From contig RDOA01000039.1 in NCBI GenBank assembly GCA_011364925.1, positions 1-37,096 on the forward strand: a stretch of 37,096 bases of DNA, in the 5' to 3' direction. This document shows positions 7,189-12,982 of this stretch, in pieces. The position numbers and the translations under genes were made by a program. Source of the DNA: Promethearchaeota archaeon. GTDB taxonomy: Archaea > Asgardarchaeota > Lokiarchaeia > Sigyniarchaeales > SOKP01. Each line of letters opens with the position of its first letter. Position 1 is the first letter of the stretch. The notes under the pieces are model-generated. The model was not told the DNA's origin, ran no database searches, and was given only the letters and a program-made list of their open reading frames with translations.

Positions 7189-8397
7189 CTAGTTTAAGTC
7201 AGAAGGTAGAATTGGATTAACAAGCAAACTTTTATATTCTTTTATAGATGGAATTTTGCCATATTTTTTTCTTAAAATGTTTGTTCCGAGATAATATAAA
7301 AAAGCATTTTTCGAGTAAACAGGATTTAATATCCTTTCAATTTCGTTTTTTAATTGTTCTTCGCTAAAAAGACCAATACCTTTTCCAAATTGAACGAGTT
7401 CCTCCTCGTTATATTTGTCTACTAAAGCGTGATAGGCAAAATTGTACCAAAAAACAGAAATTTTAGCTTTAATTTCGTCTTGTAATATCAATATTTCAAG
7501 AGGGACTTCTTTTGATATATCTGGACAAAATTCTCTTAAAGAAATTTCTGCAGATTCAATGTTTGAAAAGAGAATTGAATTGGCTAATTTCGCAATTCCT
7601 TCTGAAATAATCATCTGAGGAGAATGGATAATCAATATTGATTGCTCAAAGTGATTTAACTCGTGATATAACATTTGTTCTTTTACAGAGAATTCCGTGT
7701 GATGCCCTGGATATCCTTCATGACTAGCAGCTGATAGAAATGCAGTCCAATACATGTCATATTTTGGGTTGAGTTCAATTCTGGATTTGTAATTACCTTG
7801 ATACCAGTTATAGAAAGACCACTTTAAATTGTAATTTGATTGTTCGACCAAATCAATAGAAATCTGCTCTTCTTTAGGTAAGAGATTGGGGAGTATTTTT
7901 TTAGTCTGTTTTCTCACAATGTTCAATGCTTTTTGAAACATAGTGAAGACTTGCGCTTCGGGAACTCTTCGCGTCAGTCTTAAATTAGCCATATGCTCTG
8001 TTATGTTCCCAGGACCTTCATATGCTTCATTAATTTCCTCTTTTAAGTTTTTTAACTCTATCTCATAAGCTGGATCTAAATTTACATCATAAAGTTTTAA
8101 AAATTGGTCTTTTATTGAATAATCGATTCCATTTAACATTTCTATCGATGTTTTCATAGAGGTTATAATTTTTTCAAGGAACCGTTCTCGTTTAAGGTCA
8201 TAACCTTGAGATTGTAAATGTTGTATCAAAGCTCTTGAATCTTTTAATAATCTAATAGGTGCCATTGGAAACTCACTTTCTACGATTTTTCTTAGATTTT
8301 CTGGTCCATAATAAAAATCAACATAACCTTTAATATGCTTATTAATCCGGAGTGCTAATAGTAAATAATCTTCTTCAAATTTGGAAAGTTTTATCAT
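7189..8397 (-). CDS. DUF885-like zinc metallopeptidase, paralogue 1
   Basis: A 402-residue soluble protein with the motif HEGYPGHH at residues 226-233, the hallmark of DUF885-type putative peptidases (HExxPGHH), followed about 45 residues later by SEGIAKLA, which matches the downstream SEGxA motif thought to supply the third zinc ligand. No signal peptide or membrane helix is visible, so it should act in the cytoplasm. It is shorter than typical DUF885 proteins (often more than 500 residues). It aligns along its entire length with the gene at 10343-11554 (shared LLLALRIN, GYxDFYYGPE, RRVPE, YKSRIE, HEGYPGHHTEF, ending PILPSDL). Micropeptide unit 1 lies immediately downstream on the same strand, an arrangement repeated at the second paralogue. 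The substrate is unknown; the neighbouring micropeptides are an obvious candidate. Confidence 0.75.
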   Translation of the reverse strand: MIKLSKFEEDYLLLALRINKHIKGYVDFYYGPENLRKIVESEFPMAPIRLLKDSRALIQHLQSQGYDLKRERFLEKIITSMKTSIEMLNGIDYSIKDQFLKLYDVNLDPAYEIELKNLKEEINEAYEGPGNITEHMANLRLTRRVPEAQVFTMFQKALNIVRKQTKKILPNLLPKEEQISIDLVEQSNYNLKWSFYNWYQGNYKSRIELNPKYDMYWTAFLSAASHEGYPGHHTEFSVKEQMLYHELNHFEQSILIIHSPQMIISEGIAKLANSILFSNIESAEISLREFCPDISKEVPLEILILQDEIKAKISVFWYNFAYHALVDKYNEEELVQFGKGIGLFSEEQLKNEIERILNPVYSKNAFLYYLGTNILRKKYGKIPSIKEYKSLLVNPILPSDLN

Positions 8398-8423
8398 ATT
8401 GATTTAACATAATAATTATTTTA

Positions 8424-8447
8424 TAAGGAGTTGATCTAAAAATCAAC
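8424..8447 (-). promoter_or_regulatory. Anti-Shine-Dalgarno-like element in peptidase 1 leader
   Basis: On the minus strand, 27 bases upstream of the peptidase 1 start, the leader reads GATCAACTCCTTA, close to the 3' end of 16S rRNA (GATCACCTCCTT). It lies within a small hairpin (GTTGAT 8430-8435 with ATCAAC 8442-8447). The second peptidase has GATCAGAATCTCCTTA at the same place. Either could pair with Shine-Dalgarno sites such as GGAGTGAT of the micropeptide RNAs. It may also simply be sequence inherited from the duplication. Confidence 0.3.
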
Positions 8448-8584
8448 AATTTTAAGAAAATTTAAATGAATCTTTTTTTTACAAATTAATTTAACTTTAA
8501 AATAAACATTTAATTCAATGTTTAATACATCTAATTCAAAATCTCTAATTTTAATTTCTCACAATAACTAAAAGGTGTTTTAAA

Positions 8585-9391
8585 ATGTCGGAAGATAAAT
8601 TTTTAAAAGGAAAGGTAGCTCTAATAACCGGCGCTGGTAGTGGATTTGGCCAAAAAATGGCTATCGCATATGCCGTGAAAGGAGCCGATTTGGTTTTAAA
8701 CGATATTAACGAAGATGGTCTCGAAGAGACACGTAATTTAGTTCTGGAACAATACAATTCTAAAATTCTCTTAGTTAAAGCTGATGTTTCAAACTCCAAA
8801 GAAGTTGAAGAAATGGCTAAAAAGACATTTGAAACTTTTGATAATGTATTTGTGTTAGTGAATAATGCTGGAATAGACGGTGGACTTTATACTGCTTTGA
8901 AAGCCAAAGAGTCTGTATACGATAAAGTGTTTGCCGTTAATGTTAAAGGTCCGTTGAACGTTACTAAAGCGTTCTTTCGGAATATGAAGCGACAGAAGCA
9001 GTTCCAACCAATAGCTGGTAAAATTATAAACATTGCTTCAGTTGCGGGAACTCCAAATGGTCATAATCCGATGCTCGGAATTTATAGCGCAAGTAAAGCG
9101 GCATTAATAGCGTTTACGAAACTATGGGCTCTTGAATTAGGAAAAAGCAACATAACTGTTAACGCTATAAGTCCTGGTGTCTTTCTTACGCCTATCTATA
9201 ATAACGATCCTAAATTAATTCGCCAATTTCTTGAGACAAGAAATGTAAAAATACCAATTGATAGGATCGGTGAGGCAGAATGGGTCGCTGACTTAGCAGT
9301 GTTCTTAGCATCTTCAACAGCAGATTACATCACTGGACAAAACTTCATTATAGACGGTGGAATGAGTATATCAGTCAACAAGCTAAATTAA
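8585..9391 (+). CDS. Short-chain dehydrogenase/reductase (FabG-like)
   Basis: A 268-residue classical SDR with a Rossmann fold. The cofactor motif TGAGSGFG spans residues 15-22, NNAG is at 93-96, and the catalytic Ser-Tyr-Lys set is S152, Y167 and K171 (YSASKAA). An aspartate after the second strand (VLNDIN) favours NAD(H) over NADP(H). The C-terminal GQNFIIDGGMSI is typical of 3-oxoacyl-ACP reductase-like members. Substrate cannot be assigned. It lies alone on the plus strand between the two peptidase/micropeptide loci, which are on the opposite strand, so any functional link with them is unproven. Confidence 0.85.
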   Translation: MSEDKFLKGKVALITGAGSGFGQKMAIAYAVKGADLVLNDINEDGLEETRNLVLEQYNSKILLVKADVSNSKEVEEMAKKTFETFDNVFVLVNNAGIDGGLYTALKAKESVYDKVFAVNVKGPLNVTKAFFRNMKRQKQFQPIAGKIINIASVAGTPNGHNPMLGIYSASKAALIAFTKLWALELGKSNITVNAISPGVFLTPIYNNDPKLIRQFLETRNVKIPIDRIGEAEWVADLAVFLASSTADYITGQNFIIDGGMSISVNKLN

Positions 9392-9425
9392 TCTTATGAT
9401 ATCTTTTATTATTCTATAACATTTC

Positions 9426-9492
9426 TAAAAAAAGAAAAGAAAGTAAGTGGTAGGCTTATACGGAGCATTCCTATGCTCTTATAAGTAGTACC
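9426..9492 (-). terminator. Hairpin and pyrimidine tract of micropeptide unit 2
   Basis: The best-formed hairpin of the family: GGTA (9449-9452) pairs with TACC (9489-9492), CTTATA (9455-9460) with TATAAG (9480-9485) and GAGCAT (9463-9468) with ATGCTC (9473-9478), with a 4-base loop. On the minus strand a pyrimidine/U tract (9426-9442) follows. It could be a terminator, a stability element, or the functional part of a small RNA. Confidence 0.65.
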
Positions 9493-9495
9493 AAA

Positions 9496-9525
9496 TTACG
9501 GACAAATACCATTTTCGCCTGGCAT
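9496..9525 (-). CDS. Micropeptide 2, MPGENGICP (9 residues)
   Basis: A 9-codon ORF, ATG CCA GGC GAA AAT GGT ATT TGT CCG TAA, with GGAGTGAT as Shine-Dalgarno four bases before the ATG. It is the only member of the four with a cysteine (C8). It has its own BRE/TATA promoter about 109 bases upstream and a hairpin with U tract directly after the stop, so it is an autonomous unit. It lies in the array of three units downstream of peptidase gene 2, last in transcription direction and convergent with the SDR gene. No export signal. Function unknown. Confidence 0.7.
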   Translation of the reverse strand: MPGENGICP

Positions 9526-9633
9526 TTTAATCACTCCATTAGATTTTAAAAATATAAATATATCTATCTAAAATATGAGATTTTTGAACTCAGTTTCCAG
9601 TTTTTTCTCACTTATCTTGTGTATTAAATTGAT

Positions 9634-9650
9634 TATTTAAAATCCGAAAA
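9634..9650 (-). promoter_or_regulatory. BRE/TATA promoter of micropeptide unit 2
   Basis: Minus-strand TTTTCGGATTTTAAATAATC, with TTTAAATA at 9634-9641 and the CG-containing BRE side at 9642-9650. It matches the unit 4 copy at nearly every position and lies at a similar distance from its start codon. A second AT-rich TATA-like stretch at about 9550-9565 is not conserved in sequence between copies. Confidence 0.65.
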
Positions 9651-9683
9651 TATTTGAAAAAAGATACTCTTGATGTTTTTTCT

Positions 9684-9749
9684 TAAAAAAGAAAGAGAAA
9701 TAAGGGTGTATATATTAAGAGTCTCAATATAGATTACTCTTATAACACC
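9684..9749 (-). terminator. Hairpin and pyrimidine tract of micropeptide unit 3
   Basis: GGTGT (9705-9709) pairs with ACACC (9745-9749), and AAGAGT (9717-9722) pairs with ACTCTT (9736-9741), around a 13-base loop. The minus-strand tract CTCTTTCTTTTTT (9685-9697) follows. The paired bases differ from those in units 1 and 2 but pairing is kept. Confidence 0.6.
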
Positions 9750-9752
9750 GAA

Positions 9753-9782
9753 TTAAGGCAATGTACCATTGTCTCCTGGCAA
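9753..9782 (-). CDS. Micropeptide 3, MPGDNGTLP (9 residues)
   Basis: A 9-codon ORF, TTG CCA GGA GAC AAT GGT ACA TTG CCT TAA. Its Shine-Dalgarno, GGATTGAT, is weaker than in the other copies, and the start is TTG, so expression may be lower. It keeps P2, G3, an acidic residue at 4, N5, G6 and P9, as in copy 2, with different codons at several of these positions (GGA/GGC, CCT/CCG). A decayed 3' end of a peptidase gene lies just upstream of its promoter, which suggests this unit once followed a full-length third peptidase copy. Confidence 0.65.
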   Translation of the reverse strand: MPGDNGTLP

Positions 9783-9887
9783 ATTAATCAATCCTTCTAA
9801 ATTTTGAGAAATTTCTTTTCTGTCTTAAATGAATTTAAATATTCTATAGTGTTTTTTTTTACAGTCATTAATATGATTCAAAATAAA

Positions 9888-9905
9888 TATTTAAAATACG
9901 AAAAT
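9888..9905 (-). promoter_or_regulatory. BRE/TATA promoter of micropeptide unit 3
   Basis: Minus-strand CATTTTCGTATTTTAAATAT, with TTTAAATA at 9888-9895 and the TTTTCGTAT element upstream at 9896-9905, about 106 bases before the TTG start. Shared with units 2 and 4 over a block of about 20 bases. Confidence 0.65.
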
Positions 9906-9982
9906 GTAGTGTGAGAAAGTTATACAATTTTTCACTATATTTAAATTCCAGTATTAATAGAAGGATGAAAAATTTTGAAATT

Positions 9983-10042
9983 TTACATTAAATCAGAGAG
10001 TAAAGTTGGATTAATACATAAATTAATAAAATTTTTTAATGA
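9983..10042 (-). pseudogene. Remnant 3' end of a third DUF885-like peptidase copy
   Basis: Minus-strand reading gives KNFINLCINPTLLSDLM followed by TAA, which aligns with NNFRNLLIKPILPSDLL at the C-terminus of peptidase 2 and with KEYKSLLVNPILPSDLN of peptidase 1. Homology at the DNA level continues a little past the stop. About 60 bases of coding sequence survive; going upstream the frame meets a stop near 10049, and the unit 4 terminator begins at about 10056. It is therefore the tail of a deleted paralogue, located exactly where a peptidase would precede micropeptide unit 3. Confidence 0.7.
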
Positions 10043-10055
10043 GTATTTTTTAGAG

Positions 10056-10122
10056 TAAAAAAAAGAAAGGAAAATAATTGTTTAGCTTAAGAAGAGCATT
10101 CAGACAAATAGCTCTCATAAGC
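10056..10122 (-). terminator. Hairpin and pyrimidine tract of micropeptide unit 4
   Basis: GCTTA (10085-10089) pairs with TAAGC (10118-10122), and AGAGC (10093-10097) pairs with GCTCT (10111-10115). The minus-strand tract CCTTTCTTTTTTTTAC (10055-10070) follows after an A/T spacer. The outer GGTG arm seen in units 2 and 3 pairs poorly here. Confidence 0.55.
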
Positions 10123-10131
10123 AGCACCAAT

Positions 10132-10161
10132 TTAGGGGTTAGTACCAGGTTCTCCAGGCAT
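10132..10161 (-). CDS. Micropeptide 4, MPGEPGTNP (9 residues)
   Basis: A 9-codon ORF, ATG CCT GGA GAA CCT GGT ACT AAC CCC TAA. GGAGTGAT precedes the ATG by four bases. It is the first of three units after peptidase gene 2 (stop at 10343), about 180 bases downstream, with an independent promoter. It carries three prolines among nine residues plus a Pro-stop end. After Met removal the product would start with Pro-Gly, which would resist many aminopeptidases. Function unknown. Confidence 0.7.
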   Translation of the reverse strand: MPGEPGTNP

Positions 10162-10273
10162 TTTAATCACTCCTTTCATATATTAAAAATCATGAATCTA
10201 TTCTTCTCTTTTATATATTGTTTAGTGTAGGCATTCCTGTTTTTTCTTCACTAATAGTAAGATTAAAATTGAT

Positions 10274-10291
10274 TATTTAAACTACGAAAAT
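10274..10291 (-). promoter_or_regulatory. BRE/TATA promoter of micropeptide unit 4
   Basis: Minus-strand TTTTCGTAGTTTAAATAATC, with TTTAAATA at 10274-10281, 113 bases upstream of the ATG. It lies only about 50 bases beyond the stop of peptidase gene 2, so the micropeptide unit is probably transcribed separately from the peptidase. An additional TATATAAAAG lies nearer the start (about 10210-10220) and could be an alternative box. Confidence 0.65.
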
Positions 10292-10342
10292 AACGTAACA
10301 GTCTTTAATAAAAATGTTGAACTCAGGTTTTGAATATTAATA

Positions 10343-11554
10343 TTACAACAAATCAGAGGGTAAGATCGGTTTAATCAAAAGATTTCTAAAATTATTAGCT
10401 GATGGAAATTCCCCGTATTTATTTTTGATCATATTCATTCCGAGATTATATGTAAAAACATTTTTCGAGTAGACAGGATCTTTAAGGGCTCTAATTTGGT
10501 TTACAAGTAGATCTTCATTAAAGAGCTCATGACTTTTGCCGTAATTAATTAATTTAGCATCAGTGTAATTATCAATGAGTGCATGATATGCAAAATTATA
10601 CCAAAAAAGTGAAATCTTGTGTTTTACGCTATATTGTCCAATCATAGTTTCAATCGAATCTTCATCAAAAATATTTGGACAAAACTCATTCAATCCAATT
10701 TCTACCTGATCTCTATAAGAAAAGAGCACATTTACAGCAATATCTGCTATACCTTCACTTATTATTAATTTAGGAGAATTTAGGAGCAAAATTGAGTGTT
10801 CAAATTGATTTAATTCTCTACACAATTTTAATTCTTTAACGACAAACTCTGTGTGGTGACCTGGATACCCCTCATGAGCAGAATGCATAAGTAAATTAGT
10901 CCAATACATATGAAATCTCGGATTAACTTCGATTCGACTCTTATAATTACCTAAGTACCAATCATAACAAGTCCATTTTATACTGTCCTTGTCTGTTTCT
11001 TCTGTTATTTCTAAAAATATTTCTTCATTTTCAGGTAAGAGATTGCTAAATAATTCCTTTGTGCGTTTTTCTACGATATCGAGTGCTTTTTTAAAAAATT
11101 CATAAACTTTTTCTTCGGGAACTCTTCTTTTAATTCTTAATTTTTTAATGCGTTCTTCAAGATTTCCATTACTACCGTGAGCATCTGCATATTCTCTTTT
11201 TAAGTTATCCAGTTCTGTTTCATTCGCTGGTTGTAATGTAACATCATAAATCTTTAAAAATTGATTTTCAATAGAAATATTGGAACCGTTTAAAATTTCA
11301 ATAGAGGTTTTCATAGCTATTAATAATTTCTTTAGATAGCACTCGCGTTCTTTATCATAACCTTGTGATCCTAATTGTTTAATTAAAGAAATTGAATCTT
11401 TTAACAATTTACTCGGCGATGTAAGAGGTTCAGTTTGAACAATTTGACTAAGTTTCTCTGGTCCATAATAGAAATCAATATAACCCTTAAAATGTCTATT
11501 AATTCTCAAGGCCAATAGTAGAAATTCTTCCCCAAAACATGATAGTTTTACCAT
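10343..11554 (-). CDS. DUF885-like zinc metallopeptidase, paralogue 2
   Basis: A 403-residue paralogue of the protein at 7189-8397, alignable end to end. It keeps HEGYPGHHTEF and the downstream SEGIADIA, so both proposed zinc-binding motifs are intact and the enzyme should be active. Variable regions are mainly the helical part before the motif (about residues 100-200) and the C-terminal third, which could carry substrate differences. No signal peptide. An anti-Shine-Dalgarno-like leader element lies about 12-27 bases upstream of the start. Three micropeptide units and a fragment of another peptidase lie downstream on the same strand, indicating tandem duplication of a peptidase plus micropeptide cassette. 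Confidence 0.75.
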   Translation of the reverse strand: MVKLSCFGEEFLLLALRINRHFKGYIDFYYGPEKLSQIVQTEPLTSPSKLLKDSISLIKQLGSQGYDKERECYLKKLLIAMKTSIEILNGSNISIENQFLKIYDVTLQPANETELDNLKREYADAHGSNGNLEERIKKLRIKRRVPEEKVYEFFKKALDIVEKRTKELFSNLLPENEEIFLEITEETDKDSIKWTCYDWYLGNYKSRIEVNPRFHMYWTNLLMHSAHEGYPGHHTEFVVKELKLCRELNQFEHSILLLNSPKLIISEGIADIAVNVLFSYRDQVEIGLNEFCPNIFDEDSIETMIGQYSVKHKISLFWYNFAYHALIDNYTDAKLINYGKSHELFNEDLLVNQIRALKDPVYSKNVFTYNLGMNMIKNKYGEFPSANNFRNLLIKPILPSDLL

Positions 11555-11565
11555 AATAATTTCAG

Positions 11566-11581
11566 TAAGGAGATTCTGATC
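11566..11581 (-). promoter_or_regulatory. Anti-Shine-Dalgarno-like element in peptidase 2 leader
   Basis: Minus-strand GATCAGAATCTCCTTA, placed like the GATCAACTCCTTA element of peptidase 1 and sharing GATCA and CTCCTTA. Complementary to AGGAG-type ribosome binding sites. No hairpin around it is apparent here. Confidence 0.25.
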
Positions 11582-11666
11582 AAATTAATATAATTCCCTG
11601 TGATTATTAAATTTACTAAGTAAAAATCAGATTTATTTAAGAAAGAAAAAGCTGAAAAGAATTATA

Positions 11667-12251
11667 CTACTTGCCACGACCTTTATTTGCTCCTAAACTT
11701 GGTCTTGTTTTTTCAGAACCCCAGCCTTTTTTATGTAAACCTCTGGCTCTTTGACCCGCAGAAGTTAAGCCTCGAGAAGCTCTTCGAGTATGTTGAGGTT
11801 CGCAAATCCAATTGATTTTTGGATCTGATTTAATAACGGGATGGTTTGGATCGACCAAAATTACTTCGTAATACCAACTCCTTCCATCCACATAAACTTT
11901 ATAGCTATTTAGTACCTCTAAATTTGGATATTTTCTTTGTACGCGCTCTTCAGCGACCCACTGCAGATTTTTACCAGTCGTGTACTTAGAGACACCCATA
12001 GCTCTGGGTTTCCTTCCCCGTTTAGGTCGAACTTTATGCATTCCACCTTTTCTGATTCTTGCTCGAACAATGACATAGCCTTGTTTGGCTTTATAGCCTA
12101 ATGTTCTTGCTCTATGTAATTTCGTCGGTTTTTCAACGCGTTCGATCGCTTTCCCTTTTCGATATTTAATCCCTCGTTCCCAATGAGGTGTTTTATATCC
12201 AGAATCGTGTTTTTCGAACGTATCCTTCACATATTGATATCCAGACTTCAT
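11667..12251 (-). CDS. rpl15e: Large ribosomal subunit protein L15e
   Basis: A 194-residue, strongly basic protein of the archaeal and eukaryotic large ribosomal subunit; bacteria lack it. Hallmarks include the N-terminal GYQYVKDTF, RARTLGYKAKQGYVIVRARIRKGG, KVRPKRGRKPRAMG, the NLEVLNSYKVYVDGRSWYYEVILVDP block and the C-terminal RGLTSAGQRARGLHKKGWGSEKTRPS. Full length and intact. Codon use in its basic blocks is richer in GC than neighbouring genes, as expected for a highly expressed ribosomal protein. It is monocistronic here, divergent from the conserved archaeal gene at 12407. Confidence 0.95.
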   Translation of the reverse strand: MKSGYQYVKDTFEKHDSGYKTPHWERGIKYRKGKAIERVEKPTKLHRARTLGYKAKQGYVIVRARIRKGGMHKVRPKRGRKPRAMGVSKYTTGKNLQWVAEERVQRKYPNLEVLNSYKVYVDGRSWYYEVILVDPNHPVIKSDPKINWICEPQHTRRASRGLTSAGQRARGLHKKGWGSEKTRPSLGANKGRGK

Positions 12252-12406
12252 GATCTAAGTAGTCTCTAATTTTGTAATAAATAATGAAATCAAGAAAAAT
12301 TAATTAATTTTATTATTTTATCATCTTTTTGGATTGTAAATAATTTTATAACCTCACTCTGATTTTTATAAGTAACACACCCTCGTTTATTTTAGAGCTC
12401 GTAACC

Positions 12407-12904
12407 ATGGAAAGCGAAGAGAAAAAGGAAAAAGGACCGAAGAAGAATTTAGATGTAACGGATAAGGACGGTTTGAAAATCGCTTACGATACCGAGGAAT
12501 TTAAGCGCCAGTTTCCTCAATTAATGCAAGAATTATCTGAAAAGAAGAAATCTCTAAAAATCGAAGGCGTTGATTACGAAATTGAGCAACAAAATGTAGA
12601 ACCAATAGAAAATCAAAATACAAAATATTGCGAAAACTTACATAATCCAAGTGCTATTGATTTTATCAGGCGATGTACAAAAGTAGAGGATGCTTTGGGG
12701 ATTTTAGATTATTTACTAAAAAGACAAGAGTTAGATTTTCAAGATTACAATATATTAAAAAATCAGATTAACGAAGAGGGTGGATTAGAGAAATTAATAG
12801 CTGATTGCGGTGGCTTGAAAACTCCGGGATATTACGAAAGGAAGTTTCCAAGGAAAATTAATACTTTAGAAGACGATCAAACTAAAACTAAGAATTTAGA
12901 TTGA
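12407..12904 (+). CDS. Conserved archaeal protein, DUF2095-like
   Basis: A 165-residue soluble protein with a highly charged N-terminus (residues 1-16). Two blocks look conserved: EEFKRQFPQLMQEL (about 31-44), and from about 84 on NPSAIDFIRRC, EDALGILDYLLKRQEL and CGGLKTPGYYERKFP. I associate this layout with the archaeal DUF2095 family, but from memory only. No catalytic motif; function unknown. A TATA-like ATTTTTATAAG at 12361-12371 gives a short leader. Its stop codon overlaps the C box of a candidate structured RNA, so the last codons may be constrained by that RNA. Confidence 0.75.
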   Translation: MESEEKKEKGPKKNLDVTDKDGLKIAYDTEEFKRQFPQLMQELSEKKKSLKIEGVDYEIEQQNVEPIENQNTKYCENLHNPSAIDFIRRCTKVEDALGILDYLLKRQELDFQDYNILKNQINEEGGLEKLIADCGGLKTPGYYERKFPRKINTLEDDQTKTKNLD

Positions 12905-12979
12905 TGATGAACTTATGACAATTGTAAGAGCTATTGCTCGTAGCAATGACGTTGTCGCCCCAAACTGAAATCTAAATTC
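12892..12979 (+). ncRNA. Candidate C/D-box-like RNA with long terminal stem
   Basis: GAATTTAGATT (12892-12902) and AATCTAAATTC (12969-12979) are perfect 11-base inverted repeats. Directly inside them lie a C box, ATGATGA (12904-12910, consensus RUGAUGA), and a D box, CTGA (12965-12968). This is the layout of a C/D sRNA with its kink-turn. Inside, GACAA (12917-12921) can pair with TTGTC (12952-12956) and ATTGCT (12933-12938) with AGCAAT (12942-12947). D' and C' boxes are not convincing, so it may be a single-guide or a different kink-turn RNA. The 5' half overlaps the end of the DUF2095-like gene. Its rRNA target was not identified. Confidence 0.5.
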
Positions 12980-12982
12980 GAT

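Noticed and set aside
6820-10175. The four repeated units as an insertion sequence, MITE or CRISPR-like repeat
   Set aside because: Copies differ strongly in sequence outside the promoter, ribosome binding site and peptide, have no terminal inverted repeats or target duplications, and are gene-like transcription units in one orientation.
12933-12947. The ATTGCT/AGCAAT hairpin as terminator of the DUF2095-like gene
   Set aside because: No U tract follows it, and it lies inside the larger C/D-like structure with an 11-bp stem.
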